A DNA stretch of 64,000 bases from Micromonospora sp. CB01531 (GCF_001905095.1 NZ_LWLS01000061.1:248001-312000); one strand, 5' to 3'. Positions 10,295 to 19,123 are shown, counted from the first letter of the stretch. Notes: generated by a model not told the origin, from the sequence alone. Numbers and translations: made by a program.

Positions 10295-10825
10295 TCAGGC
10301 GACGGTCGGCGGGGCGCGGGCGAGCAGGGTGCCGCGCGGCGGCAGCGGTAGGGCCGGCGGCCGGTAGCGGGTCGGGTCGAGGCCCGGATGGGGCGGGCCG
10401 CCGACGGGCACGGGCGGGGCCGGGAGGAGATCGTCCGGTCCGTCGGCGGGGACGACGCCGGCGCGGTGGTCACCACAGTGTCCGCGGACCTCCGTCCGCA
10501 GGTCCGGCGGAGCGTCGGGGGGCGCGGGGCGCGCCACGACGGCTCGGGAGTCGCCGGAGGGCGGGGCCGTACGGCCAGGCGTGGTGACCGGAGCATCGAC
10601 GACGGCCCCCGGTCGCGGCGCGGTGTCAGACGTGCCGAGCTGGAGCCGTTGCCGGGCCTGTCCGTCCGGGGCAGGAGCCGACGGCGGGTCCTGGCCGATC
10701 GACCGGTGCGCGGCGGTGACCATCGCGCCGGGACCAGGGGTTTCCCCGTGGGCGGGCGCCCCGAGACCGACCAGGACGAACGCCAGCGCCACGACGACGG
10801 CGGTCAACCGGTCGAACACGCGCAT
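10295..10825 (-). CDS. small secreted proline-rich protein of unknown function
   Basis: The 176-residue product starts MRVFDRLTAVVVALAFVLVG, a clear signal peptide ending near AHG (about residue 27). The rest is low-complexity, rich in Pro, Ala, Arg and Asp, with no recognised domain. It is 182 bp upstream of the secreted propeller gene on the same strand and may share its transcript. The ATG at 10825 is preferred because the signal peptide begins there. Low complexity in GC-rich DNA makes the coding call less certain downstream of the signal. Two Cys-poor halves and lack of homology leave the role open. Confidence 0.5.
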   Translation of the reverse strand: MRVFDRLTAVVVALAFVLVGLGAPAHGETPGPGAMVTAAHRSIGQDPPSAPAPDGQARQRLQLGTSDTAPRPGAVVDAPVTTPGRTAPPSGDSRAVVARPAPPDAPPDLRTEVRGHCGDHRAGVVPADGPDDLLPAPPVPVGGPPHPGLDPTRYRPPALPLPPRGTLLARAPPTVA

Positions 10826-10949
10826 GGGGCGGACCTGTCGGTAGGAGGGGGCCGCTCGGGCGGGCGTCGCGAGGGGCCCGGGCCGCGAACGGGGCTGGCC
10901 GAGAGAAGTATCGATCGCTTGCTGCCGGGGCCACGCTAGCAACAACTTT

Positions 10950-10963
10950 TGCCCGCGGGCAAT
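10950..10963. promoter_or_regulatory. 14-bp perfect palindrome, candidate operator
   Basis: TTGCCCGCGGGCAA is a perfect palindrome with a central CG, as in LacI-type operators. It includes the hexamer TTGCCC, which with TAGCGT 18 nt further on the minus strand forms a plausible promoter for the small secreted protein. Function is inferred. Confidence 0.4.
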
Positions 10964-11040
10964 GGCGAGGTGCTCCTACTTACGGCTGGTCAACGGCCGC
11001 CATGTGACGGTGCCATCGGACGACGACCCGGCACGTGCAA

Positions 11041-11070
11041 CGGGGGCGCGGCCAGCCGGCCGCGCCCCCG
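11041..11070 (-). terminator. hairpin terminator after purH
   Basis: A 13-bp perfect stem (CGGGGGCGCGGCC, 11041-11053, with 11058-11070) with loop AGCC begins 11 bp past the purH stop. Confidence 0.75.
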
Positions 11071-11081
11071 GACGACGGTGC

Positions 11082-12653
11082 TCAGTGGAAGAAGTGCCGG
11101 GTGCCGGTGAGGTACATGGTCACCCCGGCCTCCTTGCAGGCGGCGATGGTCTCCTCGTCGCGGATCGAGCCACCGGGCTGGACGATCGCCCGGACCCCGG
11201 CCTCGACGAGGATCTTGGGGCCGTCGGCGAAGGGGAAGAAGGCGTCCGAGGCGCAGACCGCCCCGCGAGCGCGGTCGGCACCAGCCCGGCGGACCGCGAG
11301 CTGCGCCGAGTCGACCCGGTTCACCTGGCCCATCCCGACGCCGACGGTGGCGCCGTCCTTGGCCAGCAGGATCGCGTTGCTCTTCACCGCACGGACCGCC
11401 CGCCAGGCGAACACCAGGTCGCGCAGGGTCGCCTCGTCGGCCGCCTCGCCGGTGGCCAGCCGCCAGTTGGCCGGGTCGTCGCCCTCGGCGTCGATCCGGT
11501 CCCGCAACTGCACCAGCACCCCGCCGGTGACCTGCCGCCACTCGGCCGGCAGCGGGTTGAATTCCGGGGCGCGCAGCAGCCGGATGTTCTTCTTGGCCTG
11601 GAGGATCTCCACCGCGCCCTCGTCGAAGCCGGGAGCCACCAGGACCTCGGTGAAGATCTCCGCGACCTGCCGGGCCAGCGCCACGCTCACCGGCCGGTTG
11701 ACCGCGATCACGCCGCCGTACGCCGACACCGGATCGCAGGCGTGCGCCTTGCGGTGCGCCTCGGCCACGTCCGCGCCGACCGCGATGCCGCACGGGTTGG
11801 CGTGCTTGATGATGGCCACCGCCGGCTGCGCCGGGAAGTCGTTCGCGGCCCGCCAGGCGGCGTCCGCGTCGACGTAGTTGTTGTACGACATCTCCTTGCC
11901 GTGCAGCTGCTCCGCCTGCGCCAGCCCGGCCGGGCTCGCCGGGTCGGCGTAGAGCGCGGCCGCCTGGTGCGGATTCTCGCCGTAGCGCAGCACCGCCTGC
12001 CGGCGCAGCGCCAGGCCGGCGAACTCCGGCCAGCCGTCGGCGGCCGGCGCCAGGGAGGCCGCGAACCAGTCGGCGACGGCCACGTCGTAGTCGGCGATGT
12101 CGGCGAAGGCCCGGGCGGCGAGGGCCCGCCGCTGGGCCAGCGTGAAGCCACCCTCGGCGAGCGCGGCCGCCAGCGCCGGGTACGCCGCCGGGTCGGTCAC
12201 CACGGCGACCGAGGCGTGGTTCTTGGCCGCGGCCCGGACCATCGCCGGACCGCCGATGTCGATCTGCTCGACGCACTCGTCCTGGTCGGCGCCGGAGGCG
12301 ACCGTGGCCTGGAACGGGTAGAGGTTGGACACCAGCAGGTCGATGCCGGCGATGCCGTGCTCGTCGAGCTGGGCGGCGTGCGCGTCCTTGCGCAGGTCGG
12401 CGAGGAGGCCGCCGTGGATCTTCGGATGCAGGGTCTTGACCCGGCCGTCGAGAATCTCCGGGAAGCCGGTCACCTGCTCGACCGGGGTCACCGGCACGCC
12501 CGCGCCGGCGATCGTGGCCGCCGTGCTGCCGGTCGAGACGATCTCCACCCCGGCCCCGTGCAGGGCCCGGGCCAACTCGACCAGACCGGTCTTGTCGTAG
12601 ACGCTGACCAGCGCCCGTCGGATCGGGCGGCGCGCGTCCTCAGTGGTGCTCAC
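11082..12653 (-). CDS. purH: bifunctional AICAR formyltransferase / IMP cyclohydrolase
   Basis: PurH catalyses the last two steps of IMP synthesis. The protein has 523 residues. The N-terminal cyclohydrolase (MGS-like) half reads [19 protein letters not shown], then [19 protein letters not shown] and [15 protein letters not shown]. The C-terminal transformylase half has [11 protein letters not shown] and IIKHANPCG, the catalytic Lys-His pair at about 283-284. [16 protein letters not shown] and GGSIRD are near the end. The start overlaps the purN stop by 4 nt (ATGA, 12650-12653), so the two genes form a translationally coupled operon purN-purH. Both use the 10-formyl-THF made by FolD. A hairpin terminator follows immediately. 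Confidence 0.97.
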   Translation of the reverse strand: MSTTEDARRPIRRALVSVYDKTGLVELARALHGAGVEIVSTGSTAATIAGAGVPVTPVEQVTGFPEILDGRVKTLHPKIHGGLLADLRKDAHAAQLDEHGIAGIDLLVSNLYPFQATVASGADQDECVEQIDIGGPAMVRAAAKNHASVAVVTDPAAYPALAAALAEGGFTLAQRRALAARAFADIADYDVAVADWFAASLAPAADGWPEFAGLALRRQAVLRYGENPHQAAALYADPASPAGLAQAEQLHGKEMSYNNYVDADAAWRAANDFPAQPAVAIIKHANPCGIAVGADVAEAHRKAHACDPVSAYGGVIAVNRPVSVALARQVAEIFTEVLVAPGFDEGAVEILQAKKNIRLLRAPEFNPLPAEWRQVTGGVLVQLRDRIDAEGDDPANWRLATGEAADEATLRDLVFAWRAVRAVKSNAILLAKDGATVGVGMGQVNRVDSAQLAVRRAGADRARGAVCASDAFFPFADGPKILVEAGVRAIVQPGGSIRDEETIAACKEAGVTMYLTGTRHFFH

Positions 12654-13270
12654 GGAACCCTGACCTTTCTACCGGTGATCGTCCAACCTTCACGGACCAG
12701 CCGACCGACCTGCTCGACGAGCTGGCGCCGCTCGGCCTCCTTGATGCGCTCGGTGAGCGTCTCCTCGTCGTCGTCGTCCAGCACCGGCACGGCGACCTGG
12801 GCGACGATCGGCCCGGTGTCCATCCCGGCGTCGACGAAGAACAGCGTGGCTCCGGTGATCTTCACGCCGTAGGCGAGGGCGTCCCGGGGGCCGTGGATGC
12901 CGGGGAACGCCGGCAGCAGAGTGTTGTGGGTGTTCAGGTAGCGGTCGCCGAACGCGGCCAGGAACTGCGGGCCGACCAGCTTGAGGAAACCGGCGCTGAT
13001 CACCAGGTCGGGCCGGTGCTCGGCGACCCGGGCGGTGAGCGCGGCGTCCCAGTCGGCGCGGGTCGGATGGTCCTTCAGCCGCTCCACAAAGGTGGGTACC
13101 CCGGCCGTGGCGGCCCGGTCCAGGCCGGCGATCCCGTCCCGGTCGGCGCCCACGGCCACCACCCGTGCGCCGTAGCCGGGGTCGGCCGTGGCGTCCAGCA
13201 GCGCCTGGAGGTTGCTGCCGGAGCCGGAGACGAGGACGACGAGGCGGGCGACGGACGCGGGCTCGGTCAC
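12650..13270 (-). CDS. purN: phosphoribosylglycinamide formyltransferase 1
   Basis: PurN transfers a formyl group from 10-formyl-THF to GAR in purine synthesis. The protein has 206 residues. The phosphate loop [12 protein letters not shown] starts at 16. Active-site residues Asn113 and His115 are in [12 protein letters not shown], and Asp151 is in [12 protein letters not shown]. The residue after the catalytic His is Asn116, where the family usually has Pro. [10 protein letters not shown] precedes the active site as expected. It is the first gene of the purN-purH operon. The gene upstream, across 245 bp, is divergent. Confidence 0.95.
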   Translation of the reverse strand: MTEPASVARLVVLVSGSGSNLQALLDATADPGYGARVVAVGADRDGIAGLDRAATAGVPTFVERLKDHPTRADWDAALTARVAEHRPDLVISAGFLKLVGPQFLAAFGDRYLNTHNTLLPAFPGIHGPRDALAYGVKITGATLFFVDAGMDTGPIVAQVAVPVLDDDDEETLTERIKEAERRQLVEQVGRLVREGWTITGRKVRVP

Positions 13271-13515
13271 CCGGCCACCCTATCGGGCAGGTCGGGGCGT
13301 CCAGCGTGCGGGCGGTGAACGTCGCGGGTGATCTCCGGGTGGTGCGGGCACGATACGCTGCCGTCGCCCGGTTCGTTGGCGTAGGCCCGGCCCGGTGTCG
13401 GCATCGTGACCTTGGTTCCGGGCCCGTCCGCCGCGGGGTCCCGGTGCTGGGCGAAGTGATGCGCAGCAGCAACGGACCATGGACCGTCGACCCCCAGTTT
13501 GAGGAGCACCCCGCA

Positions 13516-14187
13516 ATGCAGCCCGGTTACCCCGGTCAGGACCCGTACGGTCAGCAGCCCAACCAGAACCCGACCTCCCCGCAGCACCAGGACCCGTACG
13601 CCCAGCCGCCGCAGGCGCCGCAGTACGGGCAGCAGCCCACCTCGGGCCAGCCGTACGGCCAGCAGCCCGACCCGTACGCCCAGCCGCCGCAGGCGCCGCA
13701 GTACGGGCAGCAGCCCACCTCGGGCCAGCCGTACGGCCAGCAGCCCGACCCGTACGCCCAGCCCCCGCAGGCGCCGCAGTACGGGCAGCAGCCCACCTCG
13801 GGCCAGCCGTACGGCCAGCCGACCTCCGGGCAGCCCTACCAGGACCCGTACGCGCAGCAGCAGCCGTACGGCGCCGCGCCGACGTACCCGGCCGCGGGCT
13901 ACCCCCAGCCGCAGGGGCAGGGGCAGAACAACAACCTCGGCCTGATCGGCATGATCGCCGGTATCGCCTCGATCGTGCTGGGGCTCTGCTGTCCGCTGCT
14001 CGGCATTCCGGCCGGCATCGCCGGCGTGGTGCTCGGCGTGATGGGCCAGAAGAAGGCCCAGCAGGGCCTGGCGACCAACGCGGGCCAGGCCAAGGCCGGC
14101 CTCATCTGCGGCGGCATCGGCGTGGTCATCGGCATCATCAACGCCATCGCGGGCGCCGCGATCAACCTGAGCAACCTCGGCTCCTGA
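13516..14187 (+). CDS. DUF4190-type membrane protein with Pro/Gln/Tyr-rich tandem-repeat N-terminus
   Basis: The first ~130 of 223 residues are a low-complexity Pro/Gln/Tyr/Gly segment with three copies of a 26-residue unit (start DPYAQPPQAPQYGQQ). It ends in two hydrophobic helices (NLGLIGMIAGIASIVLGLCC and AGLICGGIGVVIGIINAIAG) separated by a Gly/Lys loop, the DUF4190 pattern. The cytoplasmic tail with aromatic/Gln repeats resembles those of actinobacterial envelope proteins, but no function is established. GAGGAG at 13501-13506, 9 nt before the ATG, selects this start over longer in-frame options. A T-poor terminator follows. Its neighbour at 15812 has the same two-helix end without the repeats. 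Confidence 0.8.
   Translation: MQPGYPGQDPYGQQPNQNPTSPQHQDPYAQPPQAPQYGQQPTSGQPYGQQPDPYAQPPQAPQYGQQPTSGQPYGQQPDPYAQPPQAPQYGQQPTSGQPYGQPTSGQPYQDPYAQQQPYGAAPTYPAAGYPQPQGQGQNNNLGLIGMIAGIASIVLGLCCPLLGIPAGIAGVVLGVMGQKKAQQGLATNAGQAKAGLICGGIGVVIGIINAIAGAAINLSNLGS
13591..13818 (+). repeat. three tandem 78-bp repeats inside the DUF4190 gene
   Basis: Units begin at 13591, 13669 and 13747, each 78 bp (26 codons). The first two are identical, and the third differs by one visible base (G to C in a Pro codon) before diverging at about 13819. Near-identity at synonymous positions indicates recent duplication. Confidence 0.9.
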
Positions 14188-14193
14188 CCCACC

Positions 14194-14234
14194 AGAAGGG
14201 GGGGGCGTCCGGCACCGCCGGCCGCCCCCCTTCT
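14194..14234 (+). terminator. hairpin terminator after DUF4190 gene
   Basis: AGAAGGGGGG (from 14194) pairs with CCCCCCTTCT (14225-14234), 7 bp after the stop and followed by CCTTG. This is a 10-bp outer stem with a GC-rich interior. Confidence 0.65.
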
Positions 14235-14261
14235 CCTTGCCCAGCCCACTCCGACCGGTTC

Positions 14262-14306
14262 GATCAAGAAGTTTGCGTCCGGGCTCCCGACGCAAACTTC
14301 TTGATC
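14262..14306. repeat. AT-richer 18-bp perfect inverted repeat touching a stop codon
   Basis: GATCAAGAAGTTTGCGTC (14262-14279) is followed by a 9-nt loop and its exact complement (14289-14306). The right arm overlaps the stop codon of the leftward DUF6350 gene (14305-14307), so the hairpin forms directly after translation ends. It is markedly less GC-rich than its surroundings and resembles a second element at 39739-39793. It may be a terminator, an mRNA-stabilising structure or a dispersed palindromic repeat. Confidence 0.85.
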
Positions 14307-15654
14307 AACGCGGCGGGGCCGGCGGGCGCGGGGCGGCGGGGCGGGTGGGAGTGGCGCGGGTGGGGCGGGAGGGGGCGGGGGTGGCGGTGCGGGCGAGGGT
14401 CTTGGTGGCGGCGGCGCCGACCAGCGCGCCGGCGGCAACCACCAGGGTCGCCACCCCGGCCACCTGCCACCAGACCGGGCCGATCTCGGCCATCCGGCCG
14501 CCGCCGAGCGGACCGCCGGAGAGCGCGGCGGCCAGGCCGAGCAGCACCCCGGCGACCGGGCCGGCGAGCGCCGCCGGGACGAGCAGCGCGGGCCAGCCCA
14601 CCGTCGCCCGCCCGTCGGTCGCGGCCCGCAGCAGCCGCCGGGCCAGCAGCCAGCCGGCCGCCATCCCGGCCAGCACCGGCACCGCGAGCAGTCCCGCGCC
14701 GGCCCCGTCCATCGGGCCGCGCGGCAGCCCGGCCAGCAGCGGTACGGCCGGCAGCGCGCCGAGCGAGACCTCTCTGACCTGGACGGCGGTGCCGCTGCCG
14801 ACGGCGAACCCCGGCCCGAGCAGATAACTGGTCGACCAGACGGTGGCGTTCGGGGCGTATGCGAGGCTGACCAGGGTGATCCCCGCCTGACCGGCCACCC
14901 CGGTCCGGTACGCGCCGATCATGTCGGCCGCGTCGCCGCCCCCGGTGGCCACCGACAGGCCGGCCGCCCCGGCACCCGCAGCGAGCAGCAGCAGCCCGGC
15001 GACCAGCCCGGCCCGCACCCCGTCCCGCAGCGGCGGCGGGGAGCGCCGGGCCAGCAGCACCGACACGGCCGTGGTACGCGCCGCGCCGACCAGTGCGCAC
15101 ACCGTGCCGAAGATCCAGAAGGTCACCGCCGCCCGGACCGGGGACACCTGCGGGCCGCCGGCCCTGACCGCGATCGCGGCGACGGCGCCGAGCAGCGCGT
15201 ACCCGATGCCGACGGCGACGGCGGCGGTGAGCGCCTGCCGGGGCGAGCGACCGCCGCGCGCGCCGATGGCCCGGCTCACGTGCACGCCGGCGCGGGTGAG
15301 CCGCCAGACGGCGAGCGCGGTGAGGGCGAGCGGCGCCAGGCCGAGCGGCCCGGCGGAGGTGCCCAGCGGCACCCCGTGGCCGAGCAGCCAGCCGGCGGCG
15401 CCGGCACGCAGCGCACCGGGCAGCGAGCCCGCGTCCGCGCTGAGCTGGGCCAGGCCGAGCACCAGGGTGACCGGCAGCCAGGACGTCACGGCCGCCCACC
15501 CGGCCGCCACCCCGGCGGCGACGGGCAGCGGGGCCCGGCCGCGCGACCCCTCCCCGGACCGGGGCGCGGGCACCCGCGGCACCGGTCGGGCACGACCGGT
15601 CGGCCGGGCACCGGCGGCGGGACGGCGGGGCTGGTCAGGGGTGACGGGTGGCAT
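14305..15654 (-). CDS. DUF6350-family polytopic membrane protein
   Basis: This 449-residue protein has an Arg/Pro-rich cytoplasmic N-terminus (to about residue 45), then many hydrophobic helices, for example VAAGVAAGWAAVTSWLPVTL, LGLAPLALTALAVWRL and WWQVAGVATLVVAAGALVG. It matches the actinobacterial DUF6350 membrane family, which is found between sucCD and purN in Streptomyces-type genomes as here. Its role is unknown. The ATG at 15654 has no evident Shine-Dalgarno, so the start may be the GTG three codons inside. The stop overlaps an 18-bp inverted repeat. Confidence 0.75.
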   Translation of the reverse strand: MPPVTPDQPRRPAAGARPTGRARPVPRVPAPRSGEGSRGRAPLPVAAGVAAGWAAVTSWLPVTLVLGLAQLSADAGSLPGALRAGAAGWLLGHGVPLGTSAGPLGLAPLALTALAVWRLTRAGVHVSRAIGARGGRSPRQALTAAVAVGIGYALLGAVAAIAVRAGGPQVSPVRAAVTFWIFGTVCALVGAARTTAVSVLLARRSPPPLRDGVRAGLVAGLLLLAAGAGAAGLSVATGGGDAADMIGAYRTGVAGQAGITLVSLAYAPNATVWSTSYLLGPGFAVGSGTAVQVREVSLGALPAVPLLAGLPRGPMDGAGAGLLAVPVLAGMAAGWLLARRLLRAATDGRATVGWPALLVPAALAGPVAGVLLGLAAALSGGPLGGGRMAEIGPVWWQVAGVATLVVAAGALVGAAATKTLARTATPAPSRPTRATPTRPAAPRPPAPPR

Positions 15655-15811
15655 CGCGTTCTACTCTGGCATGTCACGCGGGCGACGGCAGTCCGATACC
15701 ACTCCGGCGGAGCGGCGAGTTCCCTGATCCACCGGCTCTGCGCCCCCGATCCGGTTAGCCTCGGCCCAGGACGTGACCGTTCGTCGCCGGCCCGTCCGTC
15801 CGGAGGAAGCC

Positions 15812-16078
15812 GTGAACGCTCCGTACCCGCCGCCACCACCGCCGCCGGCCCCCGGCCGGGACCGGACCACTCTCTGGGGCGTGCTAGGGATCGTCCTCGG
15901 CCTGCTCTGCTGCGGCATCCTAGGCATCGTCTTCGGCTACCTGTCGATCCGGGACGCTCGGCGTTTCGGGCGTTCGCAACTGCTCGGCTGGCTGGCCGTC
16001 GCGCTGGGCGTCATCAACCTCATCGCCAGCGCGATCGTCCGGGCTCGGGGCGCCCACTACCCCTACTGGTACCGCTGA
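15812..16078 (+). CDS. small DUF4190-like two-helix membrane protein
   Basis: The 88-residue product starts at GTG 15812 with GGAGG at 15802-15806. The N-terminus is a short polyproline run, followed by two membrane helices, LWGVLGIVLGLLCCGILGIV and LLGWLAVALGVINLIASAIV, with GYLSIRDARRFGRSQ between them. This is the compact DUF4190 pattern seen at the end of the repeat-bearing protein at 13516. Function is unknown. TAGCCT at 15756-15761 is a possible -10. It is a single-gene unit ending in a 16-bp hairpin shared with sucD. Confidence 0.75.
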   Translation: MNAPYPPPPPPPAPGRDRTTLWGVLGIVLGLLCCGILGIVFGYLSIRDARRFGRSQLLGWLAVALGVINLIASAIVRARGAHYPYWYR

Positions 16079-16130
16079 TCCGCCGGGCCGGCCGCACCGG
16101 ACTCGCCCGCCCAAGCGCCGCGCCACAAGC

Positions 16131-16166
16131 CCGCGGGGGTCGACCGGACCCGGTCGACCCCCGCGG
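16131..16166. terminator. bidirectional terminator between DUF4190-like gene and sucD
   Basis: A 16-bp perfect stem (CCGCGGGGGTCGACCG, 16131-16146, with 16151-16166) with a 4-nt loop lies in a convergent gap, 17 bp past the sucD stop. Confidence 0.8.
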
Positions 16167-16182
16167 TACGTGACCCGGCAGC

Positions 16183-17070
16183 TCAGCGGCCGGACATGAT
16201 CTCCCGCATCAGCTTGGCGGTCTCGGTCGGCGTCTTGCCGACCTTCACGCCGACCGCCTCCAGCGCCGCCTTCTTCGCGTCGGCGGTGCCCGCCGAGCCG
16301 GAGATGATCGCGCCGGCGTGGCCCATGGTCTTGCCGGGCGGGGCGGTGAAGCCGGCGATGTAGCCGACCACCGGCTTGGTGACGTTGGCCTTGATGAACT
16401 CGGCCGCCCGCTCCTCGGCGTCACCGCCGATCTCACCGATCATCACGATGGCGTCGGTCTCCGGGTCCGCCTCGAACGCGGCCAGCGCGTCGATGTGGGT
16501 GGTGCCGATGATCGGGTCACCGCCGATGCCGACGCAGGTCGAGAAGCCGATGTCGCGCAGCTCGTACATCATCTGGTAGGTCAGCGTGCCGCTCTTGCTG
16601 ACCAGGCCGATCCGGCCGCTGCCGGTGATGTCGGCCGGGATGATGCCGGCGTTGGAGGCGCCCGGCGAGGCGATGCCCGGGCAGTTCGGGCCGATGATCC
16701 GGGTCCGCTCGCCCTGCGCCACGTTGTACGCCCAGAGCGCGGCGGTGTCGTGCACCGGCACGCCCTCGGTGATCACCACGGCCAGCTCGATGCCGGCGTC
16801 GATCGCCTCGATGGCCGCGGCCTTGGTGAACTGCGGCGGCACGAAGATGACCGTGACGTCCGCCCCGGTCTCCTTCATGGCGTCGGCGACGGTGGCGAAC
16901 ACCGGCAGCTCGGTGCCGTCGAAGTCGACGGTCTGGCCCGCCTTGCGCGGGTTGACGCCACCGACCACGTTGGTGCCGGCGGCGAGCATCCGCCGGGTGT
17001 GCTTGGAACCCTCGGAACCGGTCATCCCCTGCACGATGACCTTCGAGTCCTTGGTCAGCCAGATAGCCAT
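16183..17070 (-). CDS. sucD: succinyl-CoA synthetase alpha subunit
   Basis: SucD forms the CoA-binding, phosphohistidine-bearing half of succinyl-CoA synthetase (TCA cycle). The product has 295 residues. The CoA-site start is [20 protein letters not shown], followed by [22 protein letters not shown] and GHAGAIISG, with the catalytic His at 251. The ATG at 17068-17070 lies 2 nt after the sucC stop, so the subunits are translated from one mRNA in the order sucC-sucD. A strong terminator follows. Confidence 0.97.
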   Translation of the reverse strand: MAIWLTKDSKVIVQGMTGSEGSKHTRRMLAAGTNVVGGVNPRKAGQTVDFDGTELPVFATVADAMKETGADVTVIFVPPQFTKAAAIEAIDAGIELAVVITEGVPVHDTAALWAYNVAQGERTRIIGPNCPGIASPGASNAGIIPADITGSGRIGLVSKSGTLTYQMMYELRDIGFSTCVGIGGDPIIGTTHIDALAAFEADPETDAIVMIGEIGGDAEERAAEFIKANVTKPVVGYIAGFTAPPGKTMGHAGAIISGSAGTADAKKAALEAVGVKVGKTPTETAKLMREIMSGR

Positions 17071-17072
17071 GA

Positions 17073-18251
17073 TCAGACCCCCGCAGCCGCCAGCTCGGCG
17101 GCCCGCTCGGCCGCGCCGTCCATGGTGTCGACCCGCTCGATCAGCGGGTTGTTCGCGCCGTCGAGGATCGCCCGGCCGGCCTCCGCGTTGTTGCCGTCGA
17201 GGCGGACCACGAGCGGCTTGGTGACCTGCTCGCCGCGCTGCTCGAGCAGCGCCAGCGCCTGCACGATGCCGTTGGCGACCGCGTCGCAGGCGGTGATACC
17301 GCCGAAGACGTTGACGAAGACGCTCTTGACCGAGGGGTCGGAGAGCACGATCTCCAGGCCGTTCGCCATCACCGCGGCGCTCGCGCCACCGCCGATGTCG
17401 AGGAAGTTGGCCGGCTTGACGCCGCCGTGCCGCTCGCCCGCGTACGCCACCACGTCGAGGGTGGACATGACCAGGCCCGCACCGTTGCCGATGATGCCGA
17501 CCTCGCCGTCGAGCTTGACGTAGTTGAGGTCCTTCTCCTTGGCGGCCTGCTCCAGCGGGTCCACCGCGGCCTGGTCGACCAGGGCCTCGTGGTCCGGGTG
17601 CCGGAACGCGGCGTTCTCGTCCAGGCTGATCTTGGCGTCCAGCAGCAGCAGCTTGCCGCCCTTGGTCTTGGCCAGCGGGTTCACCTCGACCAGCGTGGCG
17701 TCCTCGGCGACGAACGCCTGCCACAGCTTCACCGCGACCTCGACGACCTGGTCGGCCACCTCGGCGGGGAAGCCGGCCGCGGTCACGATCTCGCGCGCCT
17801 TCGCCTCGTCCACGCCGACGTTGGCGTCGATCGGAGCCTTGACCACCTTCTCCGGGGTCTCGGCCGCGACCTGCTCGATGTCCATGCCGCCGGCCACGCT
17901 GGCGATGCAGAGGAAGGTACGGTTCGCCCGGTCGAGCAGGTAGGAGAAGTAGTACTCCTCGGCCACGTCCGCGGTCACGGTGATCATGACCTTGTGGACC
18001 GTGTGACCCTTGATGTCCATGCCGAGGATGTCGGTGGCCCGGGCCACCGTCTCCTCCGCGCCCTCGGCCAGCTTGACCCCGCCGGCCTTGCCACGGCCGC
18101 CGACCTTCACCTGCGCCTTGACGACCACTCGGCCGCCGAGGCGTTCGGCGATCGCGCGGGCCTCCTCCGGGGTAGTGGCGACGCCGCCGGCGAGCACGGG
18201 CAAGCCGTGCCGCTCGAACAGGTCCCGCCCCTGGTACTCGTACAGGTCCAC
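17073..18251 (-). CDS. sucC: succinyl-CoA synthetase beta subunit
   Basis: This is the nucleotide-binding (ATP-grasp) subunit that pairs with SucD. The protein has 392 residues and starts [40 protein letters not shown] is the ATP-grasp Lys/Gly segment, and [20 protein letters not shown] the metal-site strand. [17 protein letters not shown] and [16 protein letters not shown] belong to the C-terminal CoA-ligase domain. It is the first gene of sucCD, with an unusually long 467-bp upstream region, suggesting an independent promoter rather than readthrough from the B12-protein gene. Confidence 0.97.
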   Translation of the reverse strand: MDLYEYQGRDLFERHGLPVLAGGVATTPEEARAIAERLGGRVVVKAQVKVGGRGKAGGVKLAEGAEETVARATDILGMDIKGHTVHKVMITVTADVAEEYYFSYLLDRANRTFLCIASVAGGMDIEQVAAETPEKVVKAPIDANVGVDEAKAREIVTAAGFPAEVADQVVEVAVKLWQAFVAEDATLVEVNPLAKTKGGKLLLLDAKISLDENAAFRHPDHEALVDQAAVDPLEQAAKEKDLNYVKLDGEVGIIGNGAGLVMSTLDVVAYAGERHGGVKPANFLDIGGGASAAVMANGLEIVLSDPSVKSVFVNVFGGITACDAVANGIVQALALLEQRGEQVTKPLVVRLDGNNAEAGRAILDGANNPLIERVDTMDGAAERAAELAAAGV

Positions 18252-18718
18252 GATTGCGCGTCCCGTCCCGTCTCCGCGGCGCGCCCTCGCGCCGCCACCA
18301 GCGTTGGAAAATAAGTTTGACGCCTGTCATCAGATGAGACAGGCCATTTGCCGCAGCCTAACGAGATGGGAACCAGGGGCAACCGAGCGGGTGCGCGGTG
18401 TGCCGTAATGCACAGCCGCCGTTCCCGCTCATTCCGGCGGGCGGATCAGCCATCCGGGGGATTTACGGAAGAGGCGTAACCGCCCGGTGGGGGCGTCGTT
18501 GAGTCTGATGTCGGAGCGCTGGTACAGCGCGGCGACGGGAGCGGCCGATGCCCTGTCGGTCGAGGGGTGGCGGCGGGGCATCGTGCATAGAGGGGCCGGG
18601 CGTGTGAGGGGTGCGTCCGGCCCCTCCCCCTGTCCGGAGTTCCCCGGTCGCGTCCGCCCGGCATCCTTCTTTACCGCCGCTCACGCGAACACCGGTCGAG
18701 GACCGGGCGCGACCCGGG
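18252..18718 (-). other. 467-bp sucCD upstream region with a dyad at 18322-18344
   Basis: The region lies between the B12-protein gene and sucC, all leftward. GCCTGTC (18322-18328) and GACAGGC (18338-18344) form a 7-bp inverted repeat around ATCAGATGA, about 70 bp before sucC, close to where its promoter should be. This makes it a candidate operator or 5'-UTR hairpin. No gene is evident in the remainder. Confidence 0.4.
18591..18625 (-). terminator. possible terminator after the B12-binding protein gene
   Basis: AGGGGCCGG (18591-18599) pairs with 18617-18625 across a 17-nt loop, about 95 bp past the stop. This is a moderate candidate only. Confidence 0.4.
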
Positions 18719-19123
18719 TCAGGCGACCGGCTGGGCGACGTTCTCCCGGACCCACTCGACGATCGACTGGGTGGTGGCGCCCGGGGTGAAGATCTTGGCG
18801 ACGCCGAGCCGCTCCAGCTCGGGGATGTCGGCGTCCGGGATGATGCCACCGCCGAAGACCACGATGTCGGCCGCGTCGCGCTCGGCGAGCAACTCCAGCA
18901 CCCGCTTGAAGAGCGTCATGTGCGCGCCGGAGAGCACGGAGAGGCCGACCGCGTCGGCGTCCTCCTGGATGGCGGTCTCCACGATCTGCTCCGGGGTCTG
19001 GTGCAGCCCGGTGTAGATGACCTCCATGCCGGCGTCCCGCAGGGCACGCGCGACGACCTTCGCGCCCCGGTCGTGGCCGTCCAGGCCGGGCTTCGCGACG
19101 ACGACCCGGATACGAGAGCTCAT
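18719..19123 (-). CDS. icmB: stand-alone cobalamin-binding mutase subunit (isobutyryl-CoA mutase small-subunit type)
   Basis: This 134-residue protein is a bare B12-binding Rossmann domain. The base-off motif D15-x-H17-x-x-G20 (GLDGHDRG) is followed by SVL at 62-64 and GGG at 91-93, the three canonical corrinoid contacts. It continues [18 protein letters not shown]. The whole sequence closely follows the small subunit of actinobacterial isobutyryl-/methylmalonyl-CoA mutase. It must pair with a separate large catalytic subunit, which is not in this window. Position near sucCD matches the Streptomyces icmB locus as I remember it. The ATG at 19123 has an AAAGG Shine-Dalgarno. The exact substrate (isobutyryl- or methylmalonyl-CoA) is inferred from similarity, not shown. 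Confidence 0.7.
   Translation of the reverse strand: MSSRIRVVVAKPGLDGHDRGAKVVARALRDAGMEVIYTGLHQTPEQIVETAIQEDADAVGLSVLSGAHMTLFKRVLELLAERDAADIVVFGGGIIPDADIPELERLGVAKIFTPGATTQSIVEWVRENVAQPVA

Noticed and set aside
13551..13796. A leftward Cys/Gly/Trp-rich repeat frame opposite the DUF4190 gene
   Set aside because: It is the mirror of the 78-bp coding repeats. The rightward frame has a ribosome site and a conserved membrane domain.
13591..13818. Regularly spaced repeats as a possible CRISPR array
   Set aside because: The units are contiguous, in frame and translated, with no unique spacers.
16183..18330. A single 715-codon frame as a sucCD fusion
   Set aside because: sucC and sucD are in different frames with their own starts and stops. 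The long frame is sucD plus an out-of-frame reading of sucC.
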